DNA from: Candidatus Magnetocorallium paracelense
GTDB taxonomy: Bacteria; Nitrospirota; Thermodesulfovibrionia; Thermodesulfovibrionales; Magnetobacteriaceae
Length of the DNA: 64,000 nucleotides
Assembly: GCA_029001845.1 (NCBI GenBank)
Contig: JAREWP010000053.1
Location: forward strand, 1 to 64,000
Direction: 5' to 3'
The first letter of the stretch is position 1. Every line of letters begins with the position of its first letter. Below, piece by piece: positions 62,905 to 64,000 of the stretch. Under the pieces are notes generated by a model, which ran no database searches, was not told where the DNA came from, and was given only the letters and a program-made list of their open reading frames with translations. The translations under genes and the position numbers were made by a program.

Positions 62905-63513
62905 TCAGCCTTTGGTTTGCCCGTCATTTTCGCAGGGGCAAATTACTTCTTCCATTTCGAGACGACTCGGTTCCGCCCCTTTTTGTTCGAGGTATTTGGC
63001 CTTGGGCTTTTTGTAATAGGGAACTTCCGCCGGAGAAGAGAGGGTCTCAAAAGTAAAGGAACAAATCCTCATCCCGGGGTACAGGGCAACAGGCATTCTT
63101 CCGATATTACTAAGTTCCAATGTCGCATTACCGCGCCAGCCGGGGTCGAAGATCGACGAGGTTCCGTGTATTATAATACCGAGACGGCCCAAGCTGCTGC
63201 GCCCGTCTACATGACCAACCAGATCATCGGGAATTTCAAGCCTCTCGATAGTCGTGGCAAGGACAAATTCACCTGGTTGCATTATAAAAGACTCATTGTC
63301 CGGAACATGGACCTTTTTCATGACAGCCTCTATCTGAACACAGTCTCTTAAGTCTATATAGGGATATTTGCTGTGCTCGAATATACAAAAATCGTTACCA
63401 AGCCTTAAATCTATTTTGCAGGCGCCAAGCTGAACGGTCAGATCAGGCGGCGGAATAATTTTAAGGCTCCCCTCTTCAAGGTGCTTTTTAATATCTCTGT
63501 CCGACAGAATCAT
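62905..63513 (-). CDS. dcd: dCTP deaminase
   Basis: 202 residues. Features: ILSDRDIKKHL start, DLRLGNDFCIF, FVLATTIERLEIPDDLVGHVDGRSSLGRLGI (catalytic Arg/Ser region), FDPGWRGNATLELSN with catalytic Glu, and ARYLEQKGAEPSRL-type end. It deaminates dCTP to dUTP for thymidylate synthesis. Mono- versus bifunctional (dUTP-hydrolysing) type is not settled by reading. 68 bases from the HAD gene. Confidence 0.92.
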   Translation of the reverse strand: MILSDRDIKKHLEEGSLKIIPPPDLTVQLGACKIDLRLGNDFCIFEHSKYPYIDLRDCVQIEAVMKKVHVPDNESFIMQPGEFVLATTIERLEIPDDLVGHVDGRSSLGRLGIIIHGTSSIFDPGWRGNATLELSNIGRMPVALYPGMRICSFTFETLSSPAEVPYYKKPKAKYLEQKGAEPSRLEMEEVICPCENDGQTKG

Positions 63514-63788
63514 AATGTTTATAAACCGGTATAACTCATTTTCTTAAGTATAATACTTATTTAACTCCGAGCGACTCATATTAGTTTATAGATTAGGAAA
63601 CAAAAAATCAAGAGGGTCTGTTGTGTAAAAATGGATAGTTTCCCAATAAAACTTAGACTATTACTTTTATTTATATCATGAAAGTACTGTTAAATTAAGA
63701 TATAATTCATATTCATCATTGACAAAGCTGTTTTTGTGTTTGTATAATGAAATTCTAAAAAAAGAACGACCTCAATACTCTAATTAAA

Positions 63789-64000
63789 ATGGCGATCAAA
63801 CCGAAAGTAAATTTCAAAGATAAAAAGTTTCTTATTATAGACGATTTCTCGGAATTCAGGTTTACCGTTAAAAAGATGGTGCAGTCCTTTGGCGCTACGG
63901 AAATAGATGATGCCGGTGACGGCGAAGAAGCAGTAAAAAAGATTTCCGTCAATTCCTTTGATATTATTTTATGTGACTATAATCTCGGTGAAGGGAGAAA
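63789..64000 (+). CDS. Response regulator receiver domain, truncated by window end
   Basis: The visible 70 codons start at an ATG at 63789 and are a receiver domain: KKFLIIDDFSEFRFTVKKM, then ATEIDDAGDGEEAVKKI and Asp in FDIILCDYNLGEGR, so CheY-like with an extra N-terminal stretch. It runs off the window end, so further domains are unknown. The 63514-63788 gap upstream shows no gene. Confidence 0.85.
   Translation, partial: MAIKPKVNFKDKKFLIIDDFSEFRFTVKKMVQSFGATEIDDAGDGEEAVKKISVNSFDIILCDYNLGEGR

Overview
The window reads as a chromosomal stretch of a Gram-negative, moderately AT-rich bacterium. It encodes outer-membrane proteins (a TolC-like channel, an OmpA/Pal-type lipoprotein, an LpoB-type lipoprotein), a triheme c-type cytochrome, DivIVA and YggT, the LarB/LarC/LarE genes for the nickel-pincer cofactor, and many hybrid response-regulator proteins. 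This fits an anaerobe of the Desulfobacterota/Nitrospirota sort. No taxonomic marker here is decisive, so that placement is inference.

Layout. 1-1700 is gene-poor: nuclease-type transposase debris and dispersed inverted repeats. 1701-9200 is a co-directional cluster: a C39-peptidase ABC exporter with two cyclic-nucleotide-type domains, a membrane-anchored FHA protein, a TolC-like channel with an acidic insertion, and an MFS transporter. 9203-16468 (minus strand) is a signalling block: REC-HWE kinase, REC-GAF-GGDEF, an internally deleted REC/ATPase pseudogene, a PAS sensor kinase, and an ABC substrate-binding gene interrupted by one in-frame TGA. 16842-25732 holds an OmpA lipoprotein, a DUF4197 protein, an M28 peptidase/D-aminoacylase pair, REC-GAF-HD-GYP followed by CheX, an orphan EcfT, an AMIN amidase and a NifU-domain protein. 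26258-33884 holds a triheme cytochrome, a branched-chain aminotransferase, a VOC protein, two SUMF1-domain proteins translationally coupled to larE, a Gly/Ser-rich peptide, larC-larB and a nitroreductase.

33937-42938 (mostly minus) has a secreted beta-helix/propeller pair, a nucleotide-sugar dehydrogenase, an RRM protein with S21, the COG3014-YcfL-LpoB lipoprotein trio, and a 28-codon membrane microprotein. 43427-52413 is a second signalling block (REC-histidine kinase, two methyltransferases, REC-PAS-PAS-GAF-GGDEF-EAL, PAS kinase, CheC, CheY). 52907-64000 is mostly housekeeping: a YjfB-like peptide, thiD, bluB, a degenerate epimerase, divIVA-yggT-proC-dnaJ-like, thiolase and reductase, tRNA-Ala(GGC), a PIG-L deacetylase, a HAD protein, dcd, and the start of another REC protein.

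Two things stand out. First, the exporter cluster at 1701-8128 has no HlyD-type adaptor and carries an FHA protein where one would be expected. Second, the intergenic space is filled with several families of structured repeats: a long-hairpin element with covarying arms and one inverted loop, a branched terminal-inverted-repeat element that supplies the stop codon of one gene, and a MITE-like 145-150 bp element. These repeats recur next to signalling and lar genes.
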